Shown in pieces: positions 1 to 9,013 of a DNA stretch of 64,000 nucleotides. This DNA comes from Allomuricauda sp. (lineage in GTDB: Bacteria; Bacteroidota; Bacteroidia; Flavobacteriales; Flavobacteriaceae): the NCBI RefSeq assembly GCF_002699205.1, contig NZ_PABT01000009.1:89458-153457 (forward strand), in the 5' to 3' direction. Under the pieces are notes generated by a model. It was not told the DNA's origin. It did not search any database and saw only the letters and a program-made list of their open reading frames with translations. The translations under genes and the position numbers were made by a program. Each line of letters starts with the position of its first letter. Positions within the stretch are counted from its first letter, which is position 1.

Positions 1-663
1 CCATACATCCTCCAAATAGTATCCCATCCGGTGATCGAACAATCGGGGTCGCATGGGCCGATCGGGCAACTGATAAAAACTGAAATCCACATCAATGGTC
101 TTCAACGAAGAACCGGAATTCTTTGTCCGTTTCGTTCGGATGATGGTCTCCCCATCCAATTTCTCCACCTTATAAATGTATGACTTTCGAAGATCAATGC
201 GCTCAGGGGAATCATAGGCAAACCACTTGATATCATTGGCCAGTATGAGTTCGGTAGCATCTATGGTAAGACCATAGGTGTCGTTTTTATCCTTGATGAC
301 CTTGAACTTTCCCAGAACCCGTTCTTCGATCTTGTAATCGGCATCAATGGGAATCCATTCGCCAAGGGCAGAACGCACTCGGTGTTGGGTCAGTACCACC
401 TGTTCGCCGACTTGTGACCATCGTACCGTCAATTGCCCTTTATGATGCCTTACAAACAACATAGGTTCTCCGATGATCTCCCTATCCAACACCAATAATA
501 GCCGATTGTCCTCCAGATAGGCCCCTATACCATTATTGGCCTGCCCCCAAAGAGGGCAGGCCACCCCAAGAAGTAGCGCACTTAGGGCAAGAGCCCTACG
601 GACAGTGCGTTTCCTTCCCGAGGCAATGGAGCTAATCCAAAACATAATCTTAATACCCTTCAT
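1..663 (-). CDS. DUF5117/DUF5118-type zinc-dependent metalloprotease, N-terminal part
   Basis: The reading frame starts at 663 and runs off the left edge, so about 220 N-terminal residues are visible. It opens with a basic stretch and a hydrophobic signal-like segment (LALSALLLGVACPLWGQ), then a beta-rich region ending in PRLFDHRMGYYLED. That last motif is typical of DUF5117 proteins, which end in a zincin-type peptidase domain that is not visible here. The start overlaps the SusD stop by 14 bp; a second Met at 645 would avoid the overlap. Genes of this family often follow SusC/SusD pairs, which suggests exported or surface proteolysis coupled to peptide uptake. The family is inferred from motif memory and the catalytic HExxH lies outside the window. 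Confidence 0.7.
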   Translation of the reverse strand, partial: MKGIKIMFWISSIASGRKRTVRRALALSALLLGVACPLWGQANNGIGAYLEDNRLLLVLDREIIGEPMLFVRHHKGQLTVRWSQVGEQVVLTQHRVRSALGEWIPIDADYKIEERVLGKFKVIKDKNDTYGLTIDATELILANDIKWFAYDSPERIDLRKSYIYKVEKLDGETIIRTKRTKNSGSSLKTIDVDFSFYQLPDRPMRPRLFDHRMGYYLEDVW

Positions 664-2059
664 TTTGTGGGGCCAGGTTTGGGTTCAACAAAAGGTCGGA
701 TTGGGGAATGGGCAAGTTGATGGCAAAAGGCTCCCATTCCGGTTTGATGGCACCTAAAATGGCATCGGCCCTAGCGGTCCGTTTCAGATCGAAAAACCGA
801 TGTCCCTGCTCCGAAAACAGTTCCACTGCCCTTTCTTTATAAATCGCATCCAAAAGTGCTGTACCGGACAGTCCAGAAATCGGGGTAAGCAATGCCCGCT
901 GTCGGACCCGGTTCAGATAAGCCAGCGCCTCAGCATCCTGGCCCAAACGTGCATAGGCCTCTGCGCCTATCAAATACAGCTCGGACAACCGGAATAAAAT
1001 GGAGCATTCCTCCGTACTGGGGCTTGGGGCGTTCAACTTGTATTTATTGGCATAGTACCAAGTTTCACTATCACCAACGACTTGGCCCACCCAGGCCTGC
1101 AAACGGCCATCCCCAGCTTCGAACCGGTTGATAAAATCGTTGTTAAGGGCCGAGTTCGGAGGCGGACCTTCCGAAAAGACAAATGTCGATCCCTCTTTGG
1201 TATTGTTGCCCGGGATGCCCGAATCCAACTGCCAAAGGGTTTCAGGGCTGTCCTTTTTAAAAACCTGCAGCAAATCCTCTTCCAGCCCGAACGGACCGTC
1301 CTTTTCCACCTCCAGGACCTCCGTGAGGGCATTCGACCATTCTTCCCGATACAGGTAAAACCGGGCCAAAAACGCAGTGACCGTCCAATAATTCGGTCTG
1401 TAATTGTCCGCTGCTTCCACTTGGGCCAAGAATTCCTTTGCCAATCTCAAATCTTCCAAGATCAAGATGGAAAGTGGCTCCAAATCCATACGGCCTACTT
1501 TACTGTTGATGTCAAAATTGGTCGAATCGATAAAGGGTACCGGACCGAACAGTTCCATTAAATGGAAATGTAGGAACGCCCTCAAAAAATAGGCTTCGCC
1601 CAGAAACCGATGGACATCCTCCTGTGCCAGTTCCGTGGAGTTTTGGACTCCCTCCAAAATACTGTTCGTTGCATAGATCAGTTCATAGGCCCCGTCCCAA
1701 AGCCGTTCAACACTCCCATTGGGAGGCGTTAGACGGCCATTGGCAAATTCCTGTACTTCGGGCAATACGTTGCTGTACAGGGTCAGTTCATCCGTGTAAT
1801 GTCCCATTAGATAGGATAGTCCCGATACGGTCCCTGTCGTGAACACATCCTCCCTTAGTTGGGAGTGGATATGTGCAAAAGCAGCATCCACGGTGGCCGC
1901 TTCTTCGAAGACAACGCTTCCCGTGAGTTCGTTGGTCGGGGGAGCTATGTCCACGAATTCCTCGCAAGACCCCAAAAAGAGCCCCATCATCAGCACGAAA
2001 AGTGAAGACCGATGGATTGTATGTATAATACCTCGTATTGTTTTATATGTAGATGTCAT
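650..2059 (-). CDS. RagB/SusD family outer-membrane lipoprotein
   Basis: A 469-residue surface nutrient-binding lipoprotein that would cap its SusC partner. The N-terminal hydrophobic segment ends in the lipobox LGSC, followed by an acidic stretch (EEFVDIAPP). The C-terminal part carries SusD hallmarks: a TPR-like LYLIGAEAYARLGQ, then LNRVRQRA, then ERAVELFSEQGHRFFDLKR. Length is normal for the family (about 450-600). It lies 10 bp downstream of the SusC stop on the same strand and overlaps the metalloprotease, so the three genes look like one operon. The substrate is not readable from sequence. The peptidase next door and the lack of glycoside hydrolases suggest peptide or protein rather than polysaccharide. 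Confidence 0.92.
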   Translation of the reverse strand: MTSTYKTIRGIIHTIHRSSLFVLMMGLFLGSCEEFVDIAPPTNELTGSVVFEEAATVDAAFAHIHSQLREDVFTTGTVSGLSYLMGHYTDELTLYSNVLPEVQEFANGRLTPPNGSVERLWDGAYELIYATNSILEGVQNSTELAQEDVHRFLGEAYFLRAFLHFHLMELFGPVPFIDSTNFDINSKVGRMDLEPLSILILEDLRLAKEFLAQVEAADNYRPNYWTVTAFLARFYLYREEWSNALTEVLEVEKDGPFGLEEDLLQVFKKDSPETLWQLDSGIPGNNTKEGSTFVFSEGPPPNSALNNDFINRFEAGDGRLQAWVGQVVGDSETWYYANKYKLNAPSPSTEECSILFRLSELYLIGAEAYARLGQDAEALAYLNRVRQRALLTPISGLSGTALLDAIYKERAVELFSEQGHRFFDLKRTARADAILGAIKPEWEPFAINLPIPQSDLLLNPNLAPQNEGY

Positions 2060-2069
2060 AGTTGTGTGA

Positions 2070-5000
2070 TTAAAAAGTGAAACGTGTTCCTAAGGTGACC
2101 ATGCGCAGCGGGGGCACTGTTGCACTGTTCTGTGTCTCTGGGTCCAATCCCAGATAGTTGGTCCATGTCCAAAGGTTCTGCCCCCTGAGGAAAAGGATAC
2201 ATCCCAGACCATTATCCTTCTTGGCCACCAGGTTATAGGACAGCGACACGGTCTTTAACCTAAGAAAGGAGGCGTCTGAAATACCTGCATCACTGGAAAC
2301 ATAGTTCCGATAGCTCTGTCTGGCCTCTGGGGACTGGCCCGCCGTAAATCGTTGTATATCGGCATCCGTTTCGGATGGTGTCCATCTGTCCAGCACCTCG
2401 TTGGGCTGATTGGCCAATCCTCCGGGGGCCACACCTCCCGTGGACCAAAAATTCCGTCCCAGTTGTTTGGAAAACTGGAACAAGGCATCGACGGTCAATT
2501 TTCCATAGGTCCATTGACTGGTGAACCCGCCAAAATATTTGGGGTCCAAACGTGCAATGGCTTCCCGATCATCCACACTGGTGATGGTCCCGTCATTGTT
2601 AAAGTCTTCGAACACGTACAGTCCCGTTTCCGGGTCAACGCCATTGACTTGGTATACCTTGGCGATGTTCAGTGGTTCCCCTACTTTCAAACGATTGGCA
2701 AAGGTCGATCCTTCCAAATCGGGAAAAGACTCCAATCGGGTCTTGGGGATGGTCAGGTTAAGGGATGTTTCCCAGGTGAACTTTTCACTGCGGGCAATAA
2801 TGGCATGTAGACCGAGTTCCCAACCCTCGTTCAAAACTGTTGCATTCAAGTTGTCATTGACACTGGAGAAACCCGTGGTTGCCGGAAGGGGGATACCGAC
2901 CAATTGGTTGGAGGACGTATTTCGATAGTGGGCCGCATTCAGACGGATCCGATCTCCCAACATCCCCAATTCAAGGGCCACTTCCCGTTTTTCATTAGAT
3001 TCCCAACTAAAATTGGGATTGAAAAGCCTAGTGGGGAAGATCCCAACGCTGTTCTGGTATTGGTCTATGCCAAAAGAATAGGTGTCCAAGTATTGGTAGT
3101 CCCCTATTTGATCGTTTCCGGAGGTTCCCAAACTGGCCCGAAGCTTTCCAAAACTGAGCCACGGAACATGCTCCTTGAGTAAAGGCTCCTCTGAAAAAAT
3201 CCATGCGACACCAATGGCCCCAAAATTTGAAAATCGCTTCTCAGGGCCGAATCGACTGGAACCGTCCCTTCTTCCTGTGAGGTTGAGCACATACTTTCCG
3301 TTGTGGTTCACATTGACCCGACCGAAAACAGCCTGGTACCGATACTGCTGGTTTACATCGGCCAGACCAATGGTGGTACTGGCCGCCGATATGTTCTCTA
3401 TAAATCTGTTGTTGGAGAAACCAAGGGCCAACTGTGACAAACGTGCTGTTCTACGATCTTGAAAGGAAAGTCCGGTCAAGACCGTAACACTGGTATTTCC
3501 CAATGACAGTCCATATTCCAATTGGGGCTCCACGATCCATGAGGTCCTCTTCCCAGTATTGTGGATCGCGGAAGAAGACTCACTGCCAATACCAAAGGCC
3601 GGATCAAAGATGGTAGAGGGGTTGGTCCGGATTTCCTTCAAATGGCTCTCGGTATATCCCAAATTGACCCTTGCCTTGAACCCATCCCATAAGGTATAAT
3701 CCAATGATGCATTGCTGACCATGGTCGTCGCATTGTAGCGAAATGTTCCCTGTTGCCGGGAAAGGGGATTGTTCCAAGTGGAGTTTTCCCAGTTCAAGCT
3801 GCCATCTGAATTATATAGCTCAGGTGCATTGGGCGCAAGGCTAATGGCCAAAAAAGTAATATCATTGGCGGGCAGGTCATTATTGTTCCACGTAAAATTA
3901 TTGGACCATTGCAGGGAAAGTCTATCATCCTTGGAGGTGAAGCTTACTTTACCCAGCCCTGAAATCTTTTCGTTCCGGTAATCTCCCTTAAAGACACTGG
4001 TCTGACCATGATAATTCCCACTGAGCATAAAACGAGTACGCCCTTCCCCTCCAGTGATCGACGCTTGCAGGTTATTGACATAGGAGGTGTTCCCGAACAG
4101 TTCCCGCTGCCAATCTGTTCGCCTGTCCGGGTCCCATGTCCCATTGATATCGTAGGCGTTAAAGGGCAAGGGATCGATACCATCATTGGCATAGGCTTCC
4201 GTACGCATCAAACGATATTCGGCCGCATTCAATACGTCCATGGTCCGGGAGGCCCGCCCAAGTCCACTTTCCAGACCGATGCTCACCCGGGTTCCGCTAA
4301 ATCCTGTCTTTTTAGTGGTGATCAACACCACCCCATTGGCACCCCGAGACCCATAAATAGCGGTCGCATCCGCATCCTTTAGGACTTCGATACTTTCTAT
4401 ATCCATGGGGTTGAGCGTGTTCAAGGGACTAAATCCCCGTCCCAACAGAATTCCGGAGGCCGCTTCCTCCCCTAGGGAAGAGGAATCGTACGGGACACCA
4501 TCAACAATGTACAAGGGCTCATTGCCCAGATCCCGCACACTGTTCCTGCCACGTATCTGAATGGAAAAACCGGACCCTGCAATACCAGAGGTCTGTACGA
4601 CTTCCACCCCGGGCATTCGTCCCTGCAAAGCAGCCAAGGGATTGGAGATGGGCTGTTTCTCGATATCCACTGCGGACACCTTCTCGATACTTCCCGTACG
4701 CTCCTTCTCAGAAACGGTATAGTACCCCGCATTGAGCACTACCTCGCCCAATACCGTTACATCCTCCTCCATGGTAACAAAGACCTCTTCCCTACCCCCA
4801 ATGGGCACGGTAAGTGTCTTGAAACCCACCATAGAAAACACCAGCACATCGGTAGAATCTGCATTAATGGAAAAGGAACCATCCAGACCGGATATGGTCC
4901 CGATGTTCTTGGATTCCACCACAAGGTTCACCCCGGCCAGGGGATTCCCCGACGTATCAGTCACGGTGCCGGAAACGGTGGCCTGTGGTGGTTCCAAGAC

Positions 5001-5099
5001 AGTGCCCGCCTGCATAGATAAGGCACAAAAGGGCATTAAAAAAGCATATAGAAGCACGAACAGGGATGCCCTGCGCATGCGTATTGTTATTCGTTGCAT
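2070..5099 (-). CDS. SusC/RagA family TonB-dependent outer-membrane transporter
   Basis: About 1,009 residues, a TonB-dependent barrel working with the adjacent SusD. Order of parts: signal peptide (MRRASLFVLLYAFLMPF), a CarboxypepD-regulatory-like domain (VSGTVTDTSGNPLAGVNLVV), a TonB-box region, a plug (LAALQGRMPGVEV, IQIRGRNSV, YIVDGVP, VLKDADATAIYGSRGANGV), then the barrel ending in an aromatic residue (TRFTF) as usual for outer-membrane proteins. I chose the Met at 5099 because it precedes a credible signal peptide; an upstream Met at 5141 adds 14 residues unlike a signal. No ECF sigma/anti-sigma pair is visible upstream in the window, so regulation is unknown. Confidence 0.93.
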   Translation of the reverse strand: MQRITIRMRRASLFVLLYAFLMPFCALSMQAGTVLEPPQATVSGTVTDTSGNPLAGVNLVVESKNIGTISGLDGSFSINADSTDVLVFSMVGFKTLTVPIGGREEVFVTMEEDVTVLGEVVLNAGYYTVSEKERTGSIEKVSAVDIEKQPISNPLAALQGRMPGVEVVQTSGIAGSGFSIQIRGRNSVRDLGNEPLYIVDGVPYDSSSLGEEAASGILLGRGFSPLNTLNPMDIESIEVLKDADATAIYGSRGANGVVLITTKKTGFSGTRVSIGLESGLGRASRTMDVLNAAEYRLMRTEAYANDGIDPLPFNAYDINGTWDPDRRTDWQRELFGNTSYVNNLQASITGGEGRTRFMLSGNYHGQTSVFKGDYRNEKISGLGKVSFTSKDDRLSLQWSNNFTWNNNDLPANDITFLAISLAPNAPELYNSDGSLNWENSTWNNPLSRQQGTFRYNATTMVSNASLDYTLWDGFKARVNLGYTESHLKEIRTNPSTIFDPAFGIGSESSSAIHNTGKRTSWIVEPQLEYGLSLGNTSVTVLTGLSFQDRRTARLSQLALGFSNNRFIENISAASTTIGLADVNQQYRYQAVFGRVNVNHNGKYVLNLTGRRDGSSRFGPEKRFSNFGAIGVAWIFSEEPLLKEHVPWLSFGKLRASLGTSGNDQIGDYQYLDTYSFGIDQYQNSVGIFPTRLFNPNFSWESNEKREVALELGMLGDRIRLNAAHYRNTSSNQLVGIPLPATTGFSSVNDNLNATVLNEGWELGLHAIIARSEKFTWETSLNLTIPKTRLESFPDLEGSTFANRLKVGEPLNIAKVYQVNGVDPETGLYVFEDFNNDGTITSVDDREAIARLDPKYFGGFTSQWTYGKLTVDALFQFSKQLGRNFWSTGGVAPGGLANQPNEVLDRWTPSETDADIQRFTAGQSPEARQSYRNYVSSDAGISDASFLRLKTVSLSYNLVAKKDNGLGCILFLRGQNLWTWTNYLGLDPETQNSATVPPLRMVTLGTRFTF

Positions 5100-5630
5100 A
5101 AATTGAGTTCTTTTAATTAAAGCGTTAGTTGTTCTCCACACTGCCCATAAGTCACGGAAAAACCGTAACTTCCAAAAAGGACATCAAGGTTCGGACATAG
5201 GCCATCCTGCCCGGGCAAAAACATACCCAGAAATAGGATTCCTAAACTAAAAAAGACCATGGTTTCGTGATCGGGCCGGTTGCCCTAAAAGTGCAGTTGT
5301 TGATTGTGGGACAAAAGGATATCGTGAACCGGAAAAGTGTGTAACGTGCATCCCACAACCTTGGCCTTGGGATTATACAGGGTTCTTCGGCTTCTTTTTA
5401 AACAGGATATCGAACACCGAGTGCGCTGCCCCAAAAATAGGACAACAACACGGAGTAAACCCTACATAAAAAAATTGCCAAATGTTTCCCATAACCTAAA
5501 TGGTTGGGCGACACCCCGAAAGGACCACAGAAACCAAACGCTAAGAAGAAAGTTGCAATGTACCAATACACCAAAAAAAGGCGCGGAACTCAACTTAACG
5601 GACGGAGGCACTGGTAAATGCCCTGCAAAC

Positions 5631-5672
5631 GATAAGTGAGCCCACGCCCGGGTCGTGAGCAAACTGCTTATC
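5631..5672. repeat. Imperfect inverted repeat with GC-rich core
   Basis: Outer arms GATAAG (5631-5636) and CTTATC (5667-5672) enclose a second stem (GC-x-CACG at 5640-5646 with CGTG-x-GC at 5654-5660) around a CCCGGGT loop. There is no T-tract, so it does not look like a terminator. It could be a dispersed intergenic repeat or a recombination site. Only one copy was noticed in the window. Confidence 0.45.
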
Positions 5673-5798
5673 ATCTCGTTCGCATAAAAAATTACCAGTT
5701 TTCCATCCGAGAATCAAAGCGATTGCTTCAAATATGTTCTAAACGAAGAATCGCAAATTTAAATAACTGAATGCAATATAATAAAATATTTCAGTTTT

Positions 5799-5812
5799 CG
5801 GTCGAACGACCG
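5799..5812. promoter_or_regulatory. Palindrome upstream of the small HTH gene, possible operator
   Basis: CGGTCG and CGACCG arms separated by AA, flanked by AAAATATTTC on one side and GAGATATTTT on the other, so the dyad extends further with G-T pairs. It ends about 35 bp before the start of the XRE-like regulator at 5848, where an autoregulatory operator would be expected. Confidence 0.4.
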
Positions 5813-5847
5813 AGATATTTTATTTCCCATCCTATTCCTTTGCTTAG

Positions 5848-6081
5848 ATGTCAAATATTAATGTGGAAATATGCAGCTATATAACCGAGGAGTGGCTACT
5901 CCCTTGGATAAAGGAAGGAAAATCCCAGAGTTCCTTTGCTATTAAACACAATGTTGACGAAAGTACTGTAAGAAAAATTAAAGGTAGAAACGAATATAGA
6001 ATACCCGTTGAAACTTTAAATAGAATTTGTGAAGCAAAGGGTATGAAGCTTAGCGAATTTTTTAAACTAGCAGGGCTTTGA
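5848..6081 (+). CDS. Small XRE-type helix-turn-helix regulator
   Basis: A 77-residue protein that is almost entirely one HTH domain. The pattern SQSSFAIKHNVDESTVRKIKG matches the second and third helices of Cro/C1-type repressors, and the end (TLNRICEAKGMKLSEFFKLAG) is the usual final helices. Proteins of this size and layout act as dimeric repressors in phages, toxin-antitoxin loci and islands. It stands alone, with a 344 bp gap to the next gene on the same strand and a palindrome just upstream, so autorepression is plausible. What it controls beyond itself is not visible. Confidence 0.75.
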   Translation: MSNINVEICSYITEEWLLPWIKEGKSQSSFAIKHNVDESTVRKIKGRNEYRIPVETLNRICEAKGMKLSEFFKLAGL

Positions 6082-6425
6082 AAATAAAATTAGTATCCGT
6101 TGTCTTTTAAATATTCCCTTACAGAATTCCACATTTCCCTTTTTCTAGAAAATTCTTACATTTAGAATCTCATATCTCCAAAAAGATTTATTGATATTAA
6201 CGAAAACTGTGCATTGCGCCCAATTGCAAAACTTGAGCATAGTCGACCATATTGGCGGAATATGTTTAACAAAGCTAGGTATTATGGGGTAATTCTATCA
6301 AGACTTTGCTAATCAATCGCCCATTTTGAAAGAAAATGATTCAAACAGAACAAATACAACAAAGACGTGTAAGCTACCCCTAGATAGAACTGCTTATTTT
6401 TCTAAAACTTCCTCAAAAAACACCC
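6082..6425. other. AT-rich intergenic region, no gene seen
   Basis: I found no open frame with protein-like composition on either strand and no strong terminator or dyad. It presumably carries the promoter for the HEPN-like gene at 6426. Confidence 0.4.
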
Positions 6426-6920
6426 ATGATTGAAAACATCAAATTTAAAGAAGCCTCTAAGAGGGAAATAACTCTCTACACTATTTTAGGAGAATCCCTA
6501 TGTGCGGTTCAAATATTGGAAGACGCGCTAAGTCATTCAATTGTCTTAAAAAAAACAGAGCCTGACCAGAAGAATGAAGCAGACAATCTTTTAAAAAAGC
6601 AACGGAAATATACACTTGGCTTGGCGATAAACGCCATCAAAAAAGAATCGCTATTCCCTAAAGCCTTGGGGTTTGAATTGTCAAATCTTTTAACGGAAAG
6701 AAATTGGCTTATTCATAAAAGCATTACAGAGAACAAAGATGATTTAAAATCAGATTCATACTTTGAAAAGCTAATTGAAAGAATAAAAGCCATAACATCA
6801 AAAGCTCACAAATTGCAGATTTCAATTGAACTTGATTTAATTGAGTATTCCGAAAAAAAAGGAATCGACATGACTAAAGTCAAAAATGCGATGAATAAGC
6901 ATTATGGTTGGTCAAAGTAG
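6426..6920 (+). CDS. Hypothetical protein with HEPN-like Rx4H motif
   Basis: A 164-residue, predicted all-helical protein. The central segment LLTERNWLIHKSI contains R-x4-H, the spacing seen at the active site of HEPN RNases, and it sits in a long helix as in that superfamily. The N-terminal half (YTILGESLCAVQILEDALSHSI) resembles the first HEPN helices of proteins of the AbiV or 'very-short-patch-associated' kind. It is a single gene with no adjacent nucleotidyltransferase-type antitoxin, so a classic HEPN-MNT pair is not present. A role in the defence-like island is inference; the fold assignment is tentative because Rx4H is a weak motif. Confidence 0.5.
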   Translation: MIENIKFKEASKREITLYTILGESLCAVQILEDALSHSIVLKKTEPDQKNEADNLLKKQRKYTLGLAINAIKKESLFPKALGFELSNLLTERNWLIHKSITENKDDLKSDSYFEKLIERIKAITSKAHKLQISIELDLIEYSEKKGIDMTKVKNAMNKHYGWSK

Positions 6921-7121
6921 ATGTTGCCAGAAGTTACGTTAAATAAATCTAGGACGGACTTTGTCCCCTTTTCTAATTCAAACCCCAAATGTTTAGAGAA
7001 ATAATAAGGTAAATGGGAGTGAGGCAAGGAAAGGATTGGAATGAGGTCTTATGGATTTAATCATAAGCATTGCTTAACTTTAGTGACGTCCAACAAAAAG
7101 TGAAATAGGAATACGACACCA

Positions 7122-9008
7122 ATGACCAAAAAAGAGAAGGAACCCGAAAAACATATTGAACAGGCTTTGGAATTCATACTCAAAACGAAAAAAAGCCAAT
7201 TTCAGAGAAGGGATTTCAAGAACGTGGACGCCCTTGTAGAGCTGGGAATAGCCAAACTCATCAATAAAGAACTGGAATTATACGAATTTGAGACAAATGC
7301 GCCACTTTTGACCAAGGCACTATATGGACTTTCCGTACAAAAGATGGGACAACTGCCGATCGATATACCCAATGCTTTTCAAAAACTGGATGAATTCGAA
7401 GAAGTCCTGAAAAAAGAACAAGGAATTGCGCCGAATGTCATTGGATCCTACAGTACATTCTTAAGAGGGCTTAAAGGATATGTACTTTTTCAATTGGAGC
7501 AAAAGGGTGTGGATGTGGGAGGTTTTTTTGAAGGACTAATGAAGAACAAAGGACAAAGGGAAAATCAACTCTTTCTTTTTGAGGATAGCTTTTTCCGTTT
7601 TTTACCCAACTCCCGTTATCCGGCACCAAGGATATTTGCATTGTGCAAATTGGCCATGGAAAATGACGAAGCCTATTATGTGTTGGATTTTGCACGTTCT
7701 CTTCCATACAAAAATAAAGAATTGGCTCAAGAACTTTATGAGTTGAGCAAAGGACACAAACTCGCCAAAGAAAAAGGGTTTGTCACCAATTTGGCTGTTG
7801 GGCTGTACAATTCGTGCAAAGTAGAACTATTTGAGTATTATCGCACCTTGATAGCAGTAAGGCCTAATGAGGCATTTCGTTTCTTCCAGGTGATAGATAA
7901 AAAGGATAGAAAAACCTTGGAGGCCATATTGGGGATTGTCGCTTCAGATGACAGGGAAGAGAATAGAGTACGAAAAGCGTATGTTTTGAGTACACTGATA
8001 GTTCACCAAAAGGCAACCAAAAAAATCAGACAGCTGTCTTTCGATTTGATCAAAAGTTATTTTGAAAGTGAGAATGAAGAGGTAAAACATGGTGTCCTGT
8101 GGTCCACTAACCATATTACCAATTTTGAGGAGGAGCGATTCGGTATTTTGATGGCCTATTTGAACAAAACTTCAAATTTTAAGGTCTTGACCAATTTCTT
8201 TTGGAGGTTCAAGGACCCTAAATATATGTACGGATTGCTACGGGCGTGTTACTATCAAGCATGGGGACGGAGTTCCATTAATTTTTTCAAAGAGGCAATT
8301 GGCCATTTTTGGCAGGTCAACAGGAACGCTTCGGAAAAACAGATTTTAGCAATGTTCGACCCACAAAGGCAACTGGGACTCCTTCCCGTGGAGGTCCTTA
8401 TGTGCGGGTACATCAACCCATTGCCTGTGGATTTGTTAAAACTGGACGACGAAGACCAGCAGGTAAATGCAATACGCTGCATCTGTATATTCCCCCATTC
8501 CTTCGACAGTTTATTACCCATTGTACTGAAGTTGAGGCACTCAAAATTTCCAAAGGTCAACCTATATCTAAAGGAGAGATTGGTCCAACTCATCGTTGAA
8601 GTCTATCATGAAATGTTGTTCGAATCCATAAAAAGGTTATTGGGCACAACGGCCAAGGACAAGAATTTCTTGAATGAAATGGCCAAGGCACTGGATCGAT
8701 ACAAGGAAATCAAGGCCCTTAAGGACTCGGTCGATGATTTGAACCCTAGGCAAAATGAACGTGATTATATGGAACTGTTCTACTCCTTGGAACATGAACG
8801 ACGGTCCATACTAATGGAAGAAATCCATCAAAGTAAGGACACCTTTATGAGCCATGCAAAAAGAAGCGTCATTGTTAGGGGAAATGCATGGAAATTGCCG
8901 GAAAAAGAGGAAATCACCCCGTTACAACGTTTTGCTTCTGGGCATTGGATGCATGGAAATGCCGTATTGAATCCAGATTTATTTGAACTTGAACTGCGAA
9001 ATATCTAA
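7122..9008 (+). CDS. Large helical protein of unknown function, first gene of the graspetide operon
   Basis: A 628-residue soluble protein with no signal peptide or membrane segment and no family I recognise. The composition is strongly helical (repeated Leu/Lys/Glu-rich stretches with aromatic residues at helix ends), and the middle (FDLIKSYFESENEEVKHGVLW...RFGILMAYLNK) could be HEAT/ARM-like repeats. It is followed after 5 bp by the nuclease-like gene at 9014, so the two products are probably co-translated and may act as a pair, with this one as a scaffold or sensor. This is inference from gene order. No catalytic motif was found. Confidence 0.6.
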   Translation: MTKKEKEPEKHIEQALEFILKTKKSQFQRRDFKNVDALVELGIAKLINKELELYEFETNAPLLTKALYGLSVQKMGQLPIDIPNAFQKLDEFEEVLKKEQGIAPNVIGSYSTFLRGLKGYVLFQLEQKGVDVGGFFEGLMKNKGQRENQLFLFEDSFFRFLPNSRYPAPRIFALCKLAMENDEAYYVLDFARSLPYKNKELAQELYELSKGHKLAKEKGFVTNLAVGLYNSCKVELFEYYRTLIAVRPNEAFRFFQVIDKKDRKTLEAILGIVASDDREENRVRKAYVLSTLIVHQKATKKIRQLSFDLIKSYFESENEEVKHGVLWSTNHITNFEEERFGILMAYLNKTSNFKVLTNFFWRFKDPKYMYGLLRACYYQAWGRSSINFFKEAIGHFWQVNRNASEKQILAMFDPQRQLGLLPVEVLMCGYINPLPVDLLKLDDEDQQVNAIRCICIFPHSFDSLLPIVLKLRHSKFPKVNLYLKERLVQLIVEVYHEMLFESIKRLLGTTAKDKNFLNEMAKALDRYKEIKALKDSVDDLNPRQNERDYMELFYSLEHERRSILMEEIHQSKDTFMSHAKRSVIVRGNAWKLPEKEEITPLQRFASGHWMHGNAVLNPDLFELELRNI

Positions 9009-9013
9009 GGAAC

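Larger units (their letters stand above)
5100..5847. other. Intergenic region between the SusC operon and the accessory island
   Basis: About 750 bp without a convincing gene; the small open frames here have no recognisable protein features. It contains an imperfect inverted repeat at 5631-5672 and, near its right end, a palindrome at 5799-5812 in an AT-rich stretch just before a small HTH gene. It must also hold the leftward promoter for SusC, which I could not place with confidence. It may mark the left border of the island, judged only from the change in gene content. Confidence 0.5.

Noticed and set aside
5462..5674. 70-residue minus-strand frame in the intergenic region
   Set aside because: Composition is odd (Trp/Phe/Pro-rich), it overlaps the inverted repeat and no family is recognised; probably a chance frame.
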